62,000 nt of DNA from Nymphaea colorata (lineage: Eukaryota; Streptophyta; Magnoliopsida; Nymphaeales; Nymphaeaceae), in the NCBI RefSeq assembly GCF_008831285.2, contig NC_045143.1:15722464-15784463 (forward strand). The letters are read 5' to 3'. The translations under genes were made by a program, and so were the position numbers. Position 1 is the stretch's first letter, and each line of letters opens with the position of its first letter. Under the pieces are notes generated by a model that was not told the origin of the DNA, made no database searches, and saw only the letters and a list, made by a program, of their open reading frames with translations. Shown one piece after another: positions 13,901 through 28,300 of this stretch.

Positions 13901-14715
13901 TTATGGGTATTTGATTTTGAACAATTAAAGGCAATTAATACTTCAGATTTGTAACTACCTGGCCTACTCCCACACCAGGCTCGGGCTTCTAGTTGCGCAG
14001 ATCCTAGCCTGCCCTATATATAGCAGCTTCTTTCCAGCTCCAAAATAGCTAGAAACTAGGACAACCTATCACTCAACTGACCTCGTCATAAATCCTCCAA
14101 GATTCTTCACAATCTTACGAGACTAAAACTTGTCAAAGTATGGTGTTACAATCCACCCCATTAAGGCATATCCGTCTGCTTTTGTGGTAGCCAAGGTTCG
14201 AATGTTGAACCGGCTTTGATACCACTATAACAGCTCGACCCACTCAAACTCTGGGCTTGGGCTCTTGGTCAGGTAGATTCCAACCTGCTTCCTAGTATCT
14301 TTGGTTTCAACCCTAAAGTGACTAGCAACTAGGGAATCTGTCTTAAGTGTGCCCCAAGATTTTTCTCAATCTTATATATGAGACTAAACTTCTCGGAGTG
14401 GGACGTTACAAGATGATAAGGTTTCACTTTTGTACCAATAGATCTTAGGTCTAATCAATATTAATATGCGGAGTATCTGTTGGCAAGTACTTGAACATGT
14501 GGTGCTAAACCTGTCAAAAACGATCTTAGCCATTGATTTCTTCCATATTGAGATTGAGAGAAAAAAGAGGAAAGGTTGTGAATCTGTATTAGATGACTAA
14601 AATGTCATATCTTCTTTTTCTCTTTTTTCCTAACCGTCCATGTAAACTAAATCAGTAGCCCATATCATTCCTGATAGACTATTACCTACCTACCCATTTA
14701 TCTTTCTCTCTCTCC

Positions 14716-14760
<45 letters not shown>

Positions 14761-16266
14761 GATATATATTCTAAACGCCTTAGGGGGAAAAAAGGCTTAT
14801 AAATGGCTGATTGTTGAAAGCAAATTTAGGGGAGATATGTACAAAAACGATTCATCATCAAGTTGAAAATTGGGTCAAGGTAACATGTTACTTCTTGCAA
14901 CTATGTACATATCCTGCATACTTTGAGAAGTGGTCTCCAAGCCCATGCTTTAGGGCTTTGACATGAGAAGGAACGGGAGGGTGTACATTGAAAGAAAGGA
15001 AGCCTGCCCTAGGACTGTGTGCTACAGCGTTGGACCACATCTTTATATCTTTAACAAATGTTGTAAATATTGGTTTCAAACTTATATTGGCCATTTAAAT
15101 GATACACTACATTGAATGATATTTGAAAGGGCCTGAACTGGCCTGCCTTGTTGCAGGGAGGGGCTGATATGATGCATATCAGGTGATACAGGCTGATATA
15201 ATGAATATCTGCTGATGCGGGCAATGCATGCTCATTAAGCCGATAAGGAGCTGGGCTCGGGCCGGCCCGACACCCGAAACTCAGGTCTGGGCCCAGCCCG
15301 ACCGTTAAAACCAGAGCCCGATTAATTTAAAAAATATATTTTTTAATAAATATTAAAATCAAATTATCGGGCCACCCTCTCGGGGCCCGGGCCCGAGCCC
15401 GAGTTGGGCCGGGTACCTGCCGGTGGTCCGGCCTGGTGCCCAGGCTTAACGCTCATATCTACACTAACAATAATTTTAGGCATAAAACTTGCAAGAAACA
15501 AATTCCAAACGGAACTTATACAGCAAACTTTTTATAAAAATTATGCACCCTAATTCCAAAATATCAAACTCATCATTCATTGACGTATATATGCACAAAT
15601 ACATATGCATGTAGAAATATTATTTGTTGAATATATTAAGGTGTGCATGTTACATATTTATTCCTGTTACATAAAGTAGTGAAATGGAACCAAAACGTTG
15701 GTTTTGGCAATTACTAATGACTATCAGTCAGATGTACCAATTGGGTACCACCTGTTTTTGGATAACTTTTTTTTCTTTGTTTCTTGTTTTTCTTCCCTCA
15801 ACTTTTCTGACTAAGAAACAAAATGCAAAGAATAAGCTTCTAGTAATCATCAAAGGAAAAATAGGAAATCCCTGCTTTTAATACTTTTTGCTACTTTTGA
15901 TTGTTGCTGATTTCTGGTCTCTCTATGTTTAACTTGTATGTTTTTATTTTTTTTTATTTTTTTTTATGGAGAATATCTCAAGTTGGAGGTGTGATCTCCA
16001 TGGATCACTGCTTCTATCTTATAACGTGACATGGCTACAGGCTTGGACGTGCATGAACAACAATTTGAAAAGCCTTGTATGTGCCATATATACATATATA
16101 GGATCCTTGGATTTCTCCATCCAAATTTGCATGGAGAAATCCTCCAGCACCTCACAGCACACTGCCCAATGCATTGCATCAGGTAGTGTTTTATCACCCT
16201 GCCTTATACATTGCATTGGGCGGCCATGATTGGACTGAGGGCCGAATGGTTGGAGGATTTCACCTC

Positions 16267-16307
<41 letters not shown>

Positions 16308-19300
16308 GTCACATGGATACTTCAATAAGGTCCATGTACCTGTGTCGCCGTACCTATTCCCAAAGTGGGTACTTGGACACACTTAGGTGCTCTTTAGATT
16401 GAAACCAATCCAAACTGCCTAATTTTACATGATTTAGTTTTTTCCAACTCAGTTTTCATTCTGTTTTTGGAGCTACTGTTCATTAATATGTAATGTTTTT
16501 ACTTAAAATCGCTTGTTTATTTTAAATGTTGCTTTCATTTTGATTTTTTTGTGTTATTTTGCACACACACACAGATATATATCATGACCATACTTCCACA
16601 AGATCAACAGTACTGTTATGATCTCAAGCTAAAAAACCTAGGAATAAAAATATATGATTTTTCATCATATATATAGGATTATATAATCTGACCAAACTCC
16701 ACCTTATCTATAACTTTTCAAATCCTTAACGAATATTACACATCTAGAAGACTAAAACACAATTTTCTTTATTCCTAGGTTTCCAAATGTGAAAATCATG
16801 TCCATATAGTTAGTTTTGTGAGAAACACACTCACAACTGAGATATTCTGTGAGCCCAGGAAAATTTTATAGGCTTTACAGTTGCTTTGGGATAATAATTG
16901 TTTTATGGAGGTCATAGTAGTTCAATCAACCCGTAATCTGAGAGTTACTTTCGGATGAAAATTATGATGAATTTTCTTCTAAACTTTTGAGGTGAAGTAT
17001 TATAGGTACATGTTTTGTACAGTAGTATCTGAAAACACTTAAATTTTAAGAGAGCACTGTCTTTGATCCACTGAAAAACTCTCAAAGGACTTGAAATTTT
17101 ATTTTTAGAGTTTTAATCTTTTAATATGTGAGGATTCAAACAGGTCGCCTTATTTACATGTAACTTGCTTAAGTAAAATTGAAATGTGAAATGTAGATAA
17201 GGATATTTATATGTAAATGAGTAGTACGACCAAGGCAGAGACCTATAACTTGATTGACCATAAGCAAGTTGGTAATTATTTCAATTGTTTACCTACAACA
17301 CCACCTCAAGTTTGTCAAGTGTTTCCTCACCTCTATAAAAACCTTCAACGGATGTGAGATAAAAAGGAGATGGCGGTCTCCAAAAGACTTGCATATTTTG
17401 TGCATTTGTTTTGCATCTGGAAACCGAGATCCTCACATCTTCTTATTGTGTCCTGCATATGCGTAGTGGCAGGACTGACATTTATGTGTTATTGTATATG
17501 CTTAATCTTTGTAAAGTAAAGGATTATCCTAATGAAATTAGGGTGTGCCCAACACTTTTGGGCTGCCAATACAATGTGGAAAAGTCCACCTTTCTTGTCT
17601 TTCCTTCTTCCCCACATTCAACAATTCTAGACATTCGGATCCAACATTGTATCAGAGCCATAGATCAGGGACAGATGTTGCATATTTCTCATCTGCACCA
17701 ATTTGAGGATTTTCAGGTTCATTTTTTCCTCTTCTCTGATCTGTCATTACTTCTCTACCTGTGTACTTGCTTTTTTCCCCTTAATATTCTGCCCACGATT
17801 CTGCACTGTCATTTGTTCATCTTGCTTTTGTCTAAATTATTTATGTATTGTTTCCTCATGAAAAGGTGTATGCTGATGTCCATTGTCCATCTTTAACAAG
17901 AAGAGTGAACGAGCAAGACTATTAAGGTCTTGCTGTATAACACTAATGGACTTGTCATTTTTGTGCTCTAGTGCATATTAAATGAATATTTGCTAATACA
18001 TCGGTTTAATTTTATCCATGTTCTTATTTCATAATTAGAATGATACATTTGTTTCTAATGAACTTATAATTGCATGAACCATGTGCTGATTGATCATTTG
18101 ATATCGGTGCCCAGTTACTTCAAATGTTTATTTTCTGCTTGTAGTGCAGATAGGAGGTCTTGGTGCAGAAGGTTACTCCGTCAATATTCCCTGGAAATGT
18201 GGAGGAATTGGAGATAATGACTATCTATTTGCATTTGAGCAAGTTGTTCTTCCCATAGGTGATATTCTTGATTTCTAGTTTTTGCTTCCTTAGTCATAAC
18301 AAAAAGTCTTAAAGTTCAAATTGCATTTTGCATAATGGAATAATTATTTTTTTTGATATTTTAGATGGTCCTATCAAATTTTTAATCTCTATTGAATTAT
18401 TAAGCTAATCAAGGTCATTCGGAGACCATCTCCTCTGTAGTTGAGACACAACAGACAAAATTTTCATATGGTAGTGATCAGAATTTTGGTTCATATGCCA
18501 AGTCTTTGTAGTGTACTCCTTATGCTATTTTAGTTCTATTAATGTGTTTTCCATATAGTGGTGGTCTAATTTTCTGTTCCTGTAGCTTAAGGCCTAAGGG
18601 ATATGCTAATGCATATGTTTCTTCTACAATACACCAACAGCCCCATGTCAGCCAAACCAAAGGGAGAGTTGTATGCGGATAGTGTTTGTCAAAGAGCAAG
18701 TGCTATGATTGTTTAGTATGATTATACGAAAACAATACCAAGACAAAACCATGGAAGCAACCTTTCATGAAAAAAAAAAAAAAACTGAAACTATGTAACC
18801 CAGTAGTACAGAGAGACTGTCACAGATCTTTAAGTGTCTGAGACTCCAAATGATCGGGCTTGCAGAGAAGTTTAAACTTATCGTTAATGCTTTGATAAGG
18901 AATAATGGAGAGAGTATGGTTCTACGTTAACATTGTCACAAAAAACGTGTATGGGTATAATACGACGAGGAAAAAGACTAGTATAATACGGCAAAGTTAT
19001 ATATATCGGGAATGAAACGGGAAAAAGACGGTAAATTTTTAAAAAATAAATAAAAAATCCTGACAATTATGTAAAAATAAAATAAATGAGAAATTTAAAA
19101 AAAATATTGAAAAATGACTCCTTGGCCGTTCTCAGCATGGGCATCTGTCTCTCACGTTATACACAACACAGAGGACCGTTCCATCGTTCATCCTCTTAGA
19201 AGAGGTCCAATGCCAATGCTTGTTTTCCATATCATAAAAAAGAAAACGGAAAACCTACATCAAGATTTCTGATGTATACAGCAAAAATCACAGCAAAATC

Positions 19301-22300
19301 CCTATTCTGGAAGAAACATACAACAAAACGTGCAATAACATAATAACAGTAAAGTTTAAAGTTTAAAGTTTATAAAACAAAGCCCTCTCACCACTCGTCC
19401 GTCTGGCGAGCCCCTCTTCAGTTGAATGAGAACGAGAAGGAGACGAAGGAGAAGATGGAGATTCCTGTCAGCCTCCGGCAACTCCCGTCGACCCCTGCTC
19501 GTCCGTCCGGCGTCCCCCCTTCAGTCGAATGCTCTTCAAAGACTCAGTCCAAAGAGAAGGAGAAGGAGAAGAAGACGAAAGAGAAGAGACGAATCGAGCA
19601 TAAGTTTTTAACCTAAGCCCTCTTTCCTTTCTAAAAATACATTTTTGCCATTAAAAGGAACGATCAAGTTTCAAAAAAGCCAACTTTTTAATAATTATTA
19701 CGTGTTGTGCCATCTAACCACGTGCCCTTAAAAAACACTAAAGACGCGTTTTATACGCGTCATTTTTTTTTTTGCCGTTTTTTTGAAAAAAATGCGTCTC
19801 ATTCCCGTTTTATTCGTCAGAGGGGCTTTTGGCGTATAATACGCGTTTTTTCCAAAAAAACAGCTTTTTTGTGACAATGACTTAGACCAAGAGAGAAGGT
19901 CAATACCTCTTTCAATAAGATTGAACTTAGAAGGAAGTGGTCAACTAGGGCCTAGAAGGGGAGGGTCCAACCTAGAATAATATTGGTCAAACAAACTTGA
20001 AATGGCATATATTTGTATCTGGACCATGATATGTTGAAAATGGATCCATGTTGTCAAAGGCTTGCCTAGGCCCCCAAGCTTGGCTTGTTGGCTAGGTAGC
20101 TGAGTGGTCTGCAACTTGAAAATATCTAGAATGTCACGTAGGATGCCTAGTCTTGCCTAATTACTCTCTATCCTAAGTGCTCTGTGGCCCTGGAAGATGG
20201 TGTTTCATTCTCATAATCCCTCCTAAAAATATATTTTTGCGGTTGTTGCATTGGGTTCTTAACTGATTATTCTCCTTCACCCTTTTTGCACCATTGTCAT
20301 GTGGGATCAGATGATGCCATATCTTCAAAGGAAAAGAAGAAGAAGAGGAACACGTATGGTAAACTTAGTGAAAACTGAAAAGCAGTTGAAATCTATGATT
20401 TTTGGTAAAATGAGAGATTTCATACCTTAGAGAGAAGAAATTGGGAAAACCCCTTTCTCCAAACATGAGTCAGGTAACCCGTGATAGATCTATGCTTAAA
20501 TAGGCAATTTAACGGTGACATCGATGATTTCTTGGTGAAACCGATAAAATCTCTCCCTTCTTCAATTCCAGGATGAATTTAGAAATGGAGGAGGAGCGGC
20601 TTTTAAAAGGAAAATTGTATAAAAAAAGAATTGGTTGGGGCTTGTATTGCATGATCCATGTGATGCTTTGTATCATATTACAATTTTGAATCGTGATGGT
20701 ACGTATCATATGATACGGCCCTGTATCCTATGATGCTGTATGACACTAATTTTGGGGAAGAAGACAGTTGAGAAAAGAGAGAGATAGATGGCCTGAGAAA
20801 GAGCTGGGATGTAGTGGACGGTGGAAAGGAAGGAGGGAGAAAGAAGAATACAAAAAGGAAGAGGAGGAAGGATCAACCGACAACTTTGAGCTTCTACGAA
20901 GGTACGGTCTGGTTTTCCCTTGCTCAAACCTAGACTAGATGTTGTTTAGTAAAGATGGTGACAAGAAAAATGCCACCCATGAGAGAAGAAATTGGTGGGT
21001 TGACTTTAACAGTCTTTGTCGGCTTCATTTAAGCCCCATTTGATGGCACAATAATTTTTTGAGTGGTAAACTTTTCATGAAAAAAAATTCAAGAAAAATG
21101 TACAGTGAGTATATTTGAGATTTTTCCAAATCCAAGTAATGTTTGATGGCCTGGAGTTTTTTCCCTAGAAAAAAGATTATGTTTTTTGTTGCACAGGAAA
21201 AAATTGCCATGGAAAAAATTGCGGAGGTCGTAGAGAGTCGATTCGCCGGTTCCCGTCGGCGATGGAGTCCACTGCCTCCGTAGGGAATCCTGACCTGAAA
21301 TGGCGGAGGGAGAGTGAGAGGGATGGAAAAAACAAGACGGAAAGAGAAAGTGAGGCGTTTACCTTTCACCAGCGGATGTCCGATGCTGGGGAAGTTGCTG
21401 TTGCGTCTTTGCAAGACGACGGAAAGAGAGGGATGCGCGGCACGAAGCCCTCACTATTGCTTCTTTTGCTGCGAATGATTTGGTGTCAAGGAGATCGTCC
21501 CCCGTGGCTGTAAACACAGTTCAAAATTTTGAATAATGGGAGCAGCGAAGGATGCAGGGCAAGGTCGAGGGGAGCATCAAGAAGCTTAGGGATCAAAAGG
21601 AGAAGGATGAGAGGAGGAACAGACAGAGGAAGCAGACGGAGAAAGCGACCGTCGATTTTGATGATTTTGAAGATTCTGAAAAGGGGAAGATAGCGAACCA
21701 AAAGAGGTTAAGAAGGTGGAAGAGGAAGAAGAAGAAGTGATCTTGGGGAAGCGAGCAGTTGTCTGTCGCTAGAGTAAGCGATTGAGAAACTGGTGGAGTA
21801 CTCAGAAGAGGAATAGACGAGGAAGAAAAGAGACGCAAAGAGAGAGAGAGCACATCTAAACAAAGCCCTAATGGGCAAAAAAATTATCCTTGGAAAAAAG
21901 TCGGACCCCCCAGGGTCCGACTTTTTCTCAGGTGAAACTTTTCCAAGTCCAACCTGTCGAGCAGGGGAAAAATGTTTGTGTTTGATGGTGGGCGGTAAAT
22001 CCGTACAAATAAGAAAATTTTCCGTCGATGAACAGGAATTTTCCTACGCATCAATCGGGGCCTTAGGAATTTTGGAACTTAGGATTTTGGTGTCACAGAA
22101 GGAATTTCTGAAATCTGGGTGTTGTGAACAATGGATGCAGCAGAATCCTAATTGGGAATACCAGTTTATCATTGTATTTGGAACAGCCGATGCTCAAGTT
22201 AATGAATGTGCAAACGTTTTTCTCTTTTGATAAGGAATATTAGTTTCCTCTCTATAATGAATTTAGTGAAATCCTCCCGCAGGATATCATAATAGATCTT

Positions 22301-25300
22301 CTGATGGCTGGCTTGGTTAAAGTGCCTACGCTAGCCCACAAGCTTAACTCTTTTGGGGTCAAATGAGAAAGAACACAGTAATATTTTATATTTCATAAAA
22401 ATATATTTGACAAATGATATGTCCATCACCTTTTTTCTCTTTGTTTTTCTTTGAACCGTCCATCGTGATAAATTGGATGACCCTCATGAGTGAGCTGGGT
22501 GATGCTAGATAGCCGGAGTCACCATTCAATTTTTCTTCTATATATATACACACACACCCACACCCACGGCCCACCCTTTTGAAATGCTAATAAAATAATG
22601 GATTTTGTGAAAATATAATTTGTAAACTTTTGCTATATAGTTGAGGTGGAGAAAATAGTGCATGACAAATGATAATAAACTACATAATTGCAAGCACGCT
22701 TCTATGACTAAGTTTTAAGCTTTCCTTGTAAGTGGTCGGCTTACAAAGAAATGCAAAAGAGGTGCAGGGGAGTTAAGATGCACACGTTTGGCTGGTGCCT
22801 TTGGTAATAAAGATTGAATCAGAACAAGCTTGTTAGAAGGAACTTAGTTGGAGATCACTGGTACATGATCATCGACACATTTAGACTATAAATGCTAATT
22901 AAAGGTAACATTTGTGGCGCCTCATATATTGTCGCTGAATTGTGAGGTAAAGCTATTGGTTTGGACTGGAGAATATTTTCCAGTTATATTTTTCTTTTTA
23001 TGTCACTTACCTTGCATAAACGCTGTCCTGGTGATGAATTTTCAAATGTCCATTCATATTGAATATGTGTTTTGGTCATGGTTTTGCAGCTTTGCAATTC
23101 GCCCCTGATTTTACCATTATATCTGCTGGATTTGATGCTGCACAGGGTGATCCTCTTGGTGGTTGTAGTGTAAGTGATTTTTATACTGTCTTTTTTATCT
23201 GATAATGCCCATTTATATATGTTTCTGTAGTCTCAAATTTGTCACATGAGATCAATGTCTTAAACCCAGTGACTTGGGAGTCGACTTGGCCTTTATTGGC
23301 TCATGACTTGGCAGGCCAACTCTGTGAATCATCCTCGGTTTCATCAACTTTTGTTTTTGAAAAAAAAAAGGTGAACTTGTCATTTGAACATAAAAAGTTG
23401 TGGCATGACCTCATTACTTGTACTATTAAGAAAGAAGCCAAATTACATGAAATGAAGCAATGAATAAGTTATAATTATTCATTTAATAACATGGCAAGGG
23501 TAATTAGTCTACTCTATGATTTCTTAGTTCAGCATAATTGAGTATCAAGTATGAATATGTCATTGAAAAACAATTCAACATCAACACATTGAAGAAAAGA
23601 TATTCAGGATTTATGACTATCCAACAGTTGACAAACTCAACATATAGGTGGATTATCTAACTGAATGTCCAAAAGTAAAGAGATCAATGCTCTAAAATAA
23701 GTAGATGACTGTACCTGAACCTGAGTCTAGTCAACTTTAACTTTTCGTTTGGAATCTGCAAATTTAATGTGTGAGTGATAGTTCTCAATTTTAATGTTTC
23801 TCCAGATTAGAAGATTCACATCAGAAGTCCAGTATTTAGTACATAGCAACCAAGCACCACATTGATTGCAAAGAACTCAATATGCAAAGCAATCTATGAC
23901 CAATGTGTTGTCAGCAAGTTTTGAGTTTTGGACAAAACCAAGTTCCCCTGTTGGGTTGACCTGGTAGGGAAACAAGTCGAGACGAGTCTCATTGACGCAG
24001 CGAGTTTTTAAACATTGCATGAGATTGCTTTTCAGGTTTTTATTCTAACTATAAGCTTGATTATATATTTGTGCAGGTGACTCCAACTGGGTTTGCTCAA
24101 ATGACACATATGTTAATGGGTTTATCTAAGGGGAAATTGCTTGTTGTTCTTGAAGGAGGGTATGTTTTACTCCTTCATTCATGCTGCATGTGTTACTGTG
24201 CTGAAACCTTATTTACTTTTAGTTTTAGTTTGTTCACAGGTATAATCTACGGTCAATATCGTCTTCTTCTACTGCAGTAGTAAAGGTAAATGAATACATG
24301 AGTTGAAGGAACAAAAATTCCTATTGCTTATTAGTACTTTGGTAGCTAATGTGGTTGTGATGTTTGCTCTATTTTATGCCAAGGTCATAGATTTCATGAT
24401 ATTTTAGAAAATATTGTGATATTAACGAAAAATAACAAAAACGAAAAAAATTGAAAAAATCACGATATTTTGGAAAAACATGAAAAGAAAAATTTGTCTC
24501 ATTTTCTGCGATTTTTTTATTTTTATCATTTTTAACATTAATAGCAATATGTCCTCAATTTTAAATTAAAGTAAATTATTTTCATCATTTTTATCATCAT
24601 GAAAACATTCTTTTTAGTTTTTATCACTTTAGTTTTATAATTTATTTATGTCTTGTTATTAACTTATTAGTTTCTCATTTATTTTATTTTTACATAATTT
24701 TTATATATTTTTATTTTTCTGTGATTTTCCTAAAATGACAACTTTGCCAGAAAATGCCCGAGAATGATATTTTTGATACTGTTTTATGCTACTGTTTTTA
24801 GTGAAATGTGCATTGTTTACTTGATTAGAAAGTATCTGATTGTATATTTTATTGGCATGTATATAATGAATAGTCCCAGTTGACTTGTATACTTTCCATC
24901 TCTTGTTTTAATTGATATTACTTACAAACTTTGTTTGTTAAGCCTCATAACTCGCAAGTGTTGTAACATATTGCATCATATGACATGTTACATAACATAA
25001 TGTGATTATGAAGATTAATAATGAAATACACCTAATCTCATGGGTGTAAAGTATGAATCACAGCAGCATCATACAAAACAGCCCTGGTTGGTCCCGGGCG
25101 AAAAGGGGGGTGGGAAAGGAACCTTTTGTTATTATTATTATTATTTTGGTTTTATGAAGCAGAAAAAGGAATACCCTTGCACCTAGGTCATACGGACTCT
25201 TAAAAGCATGTTTATGAGCATTCAACACAAAACTATAGTTAGGCAACTATAAAATAACAATTGGCAATTGATGAACAATATCAAGAAGTTGTCAAGTACC

Positions 25301-28300
25301 ATCAAACCATTCTCACTGAAAACATGTTCTATTTGAAAGAAAACATTAAAAACTAGTCAGCCAGAAAAAGGGAAAAAAATTTGTTTTATGGAAAAAAACG
25401 TATTTTTTGGAAAAAATGTCAAAATAAAAAAAGACATTTTTTTTCAATTTTTTTTTCCTTTTTTTACATTTTTAGTTACCAGATTTTTATTTTCAAATTT
25501 TACACATGTTATTTTAGGATTTTTTTAATTTTTTAAAACTTTTCTAGACTTTTTCGAGAAAAACAACTTTGCCTCATTATACCTTCCAAAAAACTCGCCA
25601 TTTAATACCTATAAACGATATCTGGGATGATGAGTCAAAATATCAAATAAGTGCCATAAAGCATAGTTATATAGTATAACCAAATTTTGCAAATCATTGC
25701 TCTCATGATAATTGACAATTGAGAATATATATAGATTAAAACTTAAAATATAATATACAAATGGTCTGAATAGGCATGGTGTATACCTTATCAGGAAGCA
25801 TGTTTTCAATTTTAAAGTTTGAACCTAATGCATAACTTACATTGCAAGCACGAGGCCTTCAATTCCTTGTAGAAACTAAGAAAGTAAAAGCCTAGAAACA
25901 AATGAAATGTTGCTAATTTCAACTTCCTTTTTCCATTTATGGTGTATCAAATATGTGGCATATCATGTGGTCATGCCTATTCAGTGAGTTGATTATCTTA
26001 CAAAAAGAATGCCAAAATGGCCTAGAAACAAATGAAAAGTTGGTAATTTCAACTTTCTTTTCCCATATATGGTGTGTCAAATATCCAAAATACATGGCAT
26101 TTCATGTGGCCATAGCCTATTCAGTGAGTTGATTATCTTAGGAAAAAAAAATGGCAGCCAACAAAAATTCCGTTTTAATGAAAAGAATATTGAATATCTG
26201 TCTATTATGTAATTCTATTGACAACTATACTATATTCATATCAGTCTATAATTCTATCATTATACACTCTAAGATCCCTAGAAACATTCTCCATCATCAG
26301 CACCACTACCATCATCATCATTCAATAAAATCATTGTATCCATAAGAGTCCTCTTGCTCCTCTTCTCTTTTTCGTTGTTTTAGACTTGTCATTTCATTTT
26401 ATCCATCTTCATTTTCTTTGGTGCCCTTTACTGAGTTTGTTTCTATGTTCTCTTATTTATCTTGTATTAAAAATAAAACATATATTATATCAAATGTCAT
26501 GTTGAATTCTCACCTAATGTAACTTGGGTAAGGTAAATTGCACAGCTAAATTCATTGATATATCAAAACTTACCTCATCATTGACATCAACTTTTTGGTT
26601 CTACTATCCAATTGTCGACTGGATTCTAAAGAAAAATATTGTCCACTGAGATCTGCAGTAACCCAACCCACTTCCACACGGAGCTTGGACTCCTAGTTGG
26701 CTGATTCTAGTCCATCCTCAACAACTTCAATTTTTACCTTGAAAAGGCCAGAAACCAATTCATCATGTAGCCAACCCACTTGTAAACTCTCGAATATTTT
26801 CAAGAATCTTTAGTGCAGGATTAAACATTCTCATGATGGGGTGTGAAAATCCATCCCCTTTAGGCACATGCGTTTGTGCATGTAAGACTCCATGTTCGAG
26901 TGTTGAACAGGCTTTGATACTAATTACAACTAACCAACTCACTCCAACACCAAGTTCAGACTCCTAGTATGGCAGATCCTAACCCACTCTCAAACAGCTT
27001 TGATTCCTGCCCCGAAAAGGTTAACAACCATTTAGCCATCCCCCTTATAAACCATCAAAGATTTCCAAGTATCTTTGTTATGAGACTAGAGATGATCAAA
27101 GATGGCGCTACATATGGACAACAGTTATATAGTCTGCACCGAATTGAAGGGGCTTGAGGTATCTGACTGTCAAGTGGTCCCTTTGATCTTCTCGCCCATA
27201 CTGAACGTGGCACTGCTTTCTAAGAAGAATAGTGTCGGTCACTACTTTTTCCTAGAATTGGGGGTGAATACCGAAACTAGATTCTTATAATTGCCCATTA
27301 TAGAATTGTCTCTCTTAAGGTTTGTTTATCCGATAGGCTTAACTTGTGATGTACATATACCAAATCATTTTGCACCTCTTTGTTGATGTTTAGATATTAG
27401 TAAAAAATAAAAATAAACTTGTAATAATGCATCCACTGCCTTTTGGCTTGCTGGCTTTAGGCACGTAATGCTTTCTTTTACTCCAGCCTAACCAGACGAT
27501 GCTAAAGTAGGCCAATGACTCTTATTCTACATCGTTTTGTGAAGGTTCTCCTTGGTGAAAAGCCTGCAGTTAAGATGGGCAATATCTTGCCCTCCAAGTC
27601 AGGGCTGCAAACTTTACTTGAGGTTCTGGACATCCAGCTAAAGTTTTGGTCAAATCTTGAGCCATGCTATGCCAAAGTTTGCTCGCTATGGAAATCATCT
27701 CATGCACGTGGCAGGAGAAAGCATCAACATTTTTTATGTTCTGGTTGGTTAATTGCACAACTTATCAGGAAATGAATATTTTCTTGTTTAAGCTTCCAGT
27801 TGAGTAATGTTATTTGGCCAACAGTTTATCTTGAGTAATTAAATTAGGTATTCGTGCATTTAAGTAGCAAAATATATGCCCTAGGACTAATTCATGTTTG
27901 TTTAATTTCACTGTCTTCCTTGCATACATCCTATAATAGAGTAATCTTTTTCTGGAATGTTATTTATGCGAGACTGATTAAGATTAGAGTAGCTACCATG
28001 TGAAAATCTTGTATGCCTTTTAGTAATGGAAACCTTAATTCATGCTAACATGTCAAATTGCTTCTTTCTAACAATGGAAAATTTTGTGAATTTGTGCTTA
28101 TAAAGTCCAGAAATATTTCATCTACTGGTTAAATAATTGTATGCTTTCATGCAACACTATGCTTAAAGCAAATTATGGCCATGTCCTCTGTAAATGATGG
28201 AGTTAAGGAAATATTCGAATTCCTTTGTAATCGAAGGCTTTTTCTGTTTTTTTTTTTTTCATTTTTGGCATTAATATCACTTTCTTTTTTTTCGAAAAAC

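Larger units (their letters stand above)
13213..18149 (+). other. HDA15 intron 10
   Basis: 4.9-kb intron. It holds a full TRIM (13950-14410), a TG/TA microsatellite (14718-14758), a GC-rich island (15246-15456), a hairpin-rich block (16109-16260), a TA run (16270-16302) and a possible LTR/primer-site junction (17646). Nothing between 13213 and 13940, or in 16310-17240, looks like a gene. Donor gtctta, acceptor gtgcag; flanking exons join in phase 0. Confidence 0.65.
18259..23089 (+). other. HDA15 intron 11
   Basis: 4.8-kb intron. It carries a CATTGTCACA element (18931-19879), a region resembling the 5' end of the hAT relic family in reverse orientation (about 20400-20740), a purine-tract TIR element (21031-22064) and a TA/CA run (22541-22560). 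No gene is visible. Flanking exons join in phase 1. Confidence 0.6.
24286..27544 (+). other. HDA15 intron 14
   Basis: 3.3-kb intron holding two decayed CATTGTCACA-type AT-rich blocks (24370-24790, 25370-25620), a local direct duplication (25890-26140) and a complete TRIM (26656-27112). No gene seen. Donor gtaaat, acceptor tgaag. Confidence 0.6.

Noticed and set aside
20709-21414. ORFs of 73 and 129 codons on the minus strand in HDA15 intron 11
   Set aside because: They lie over repeat and purine-tract DNA, with no protein-like motifs.
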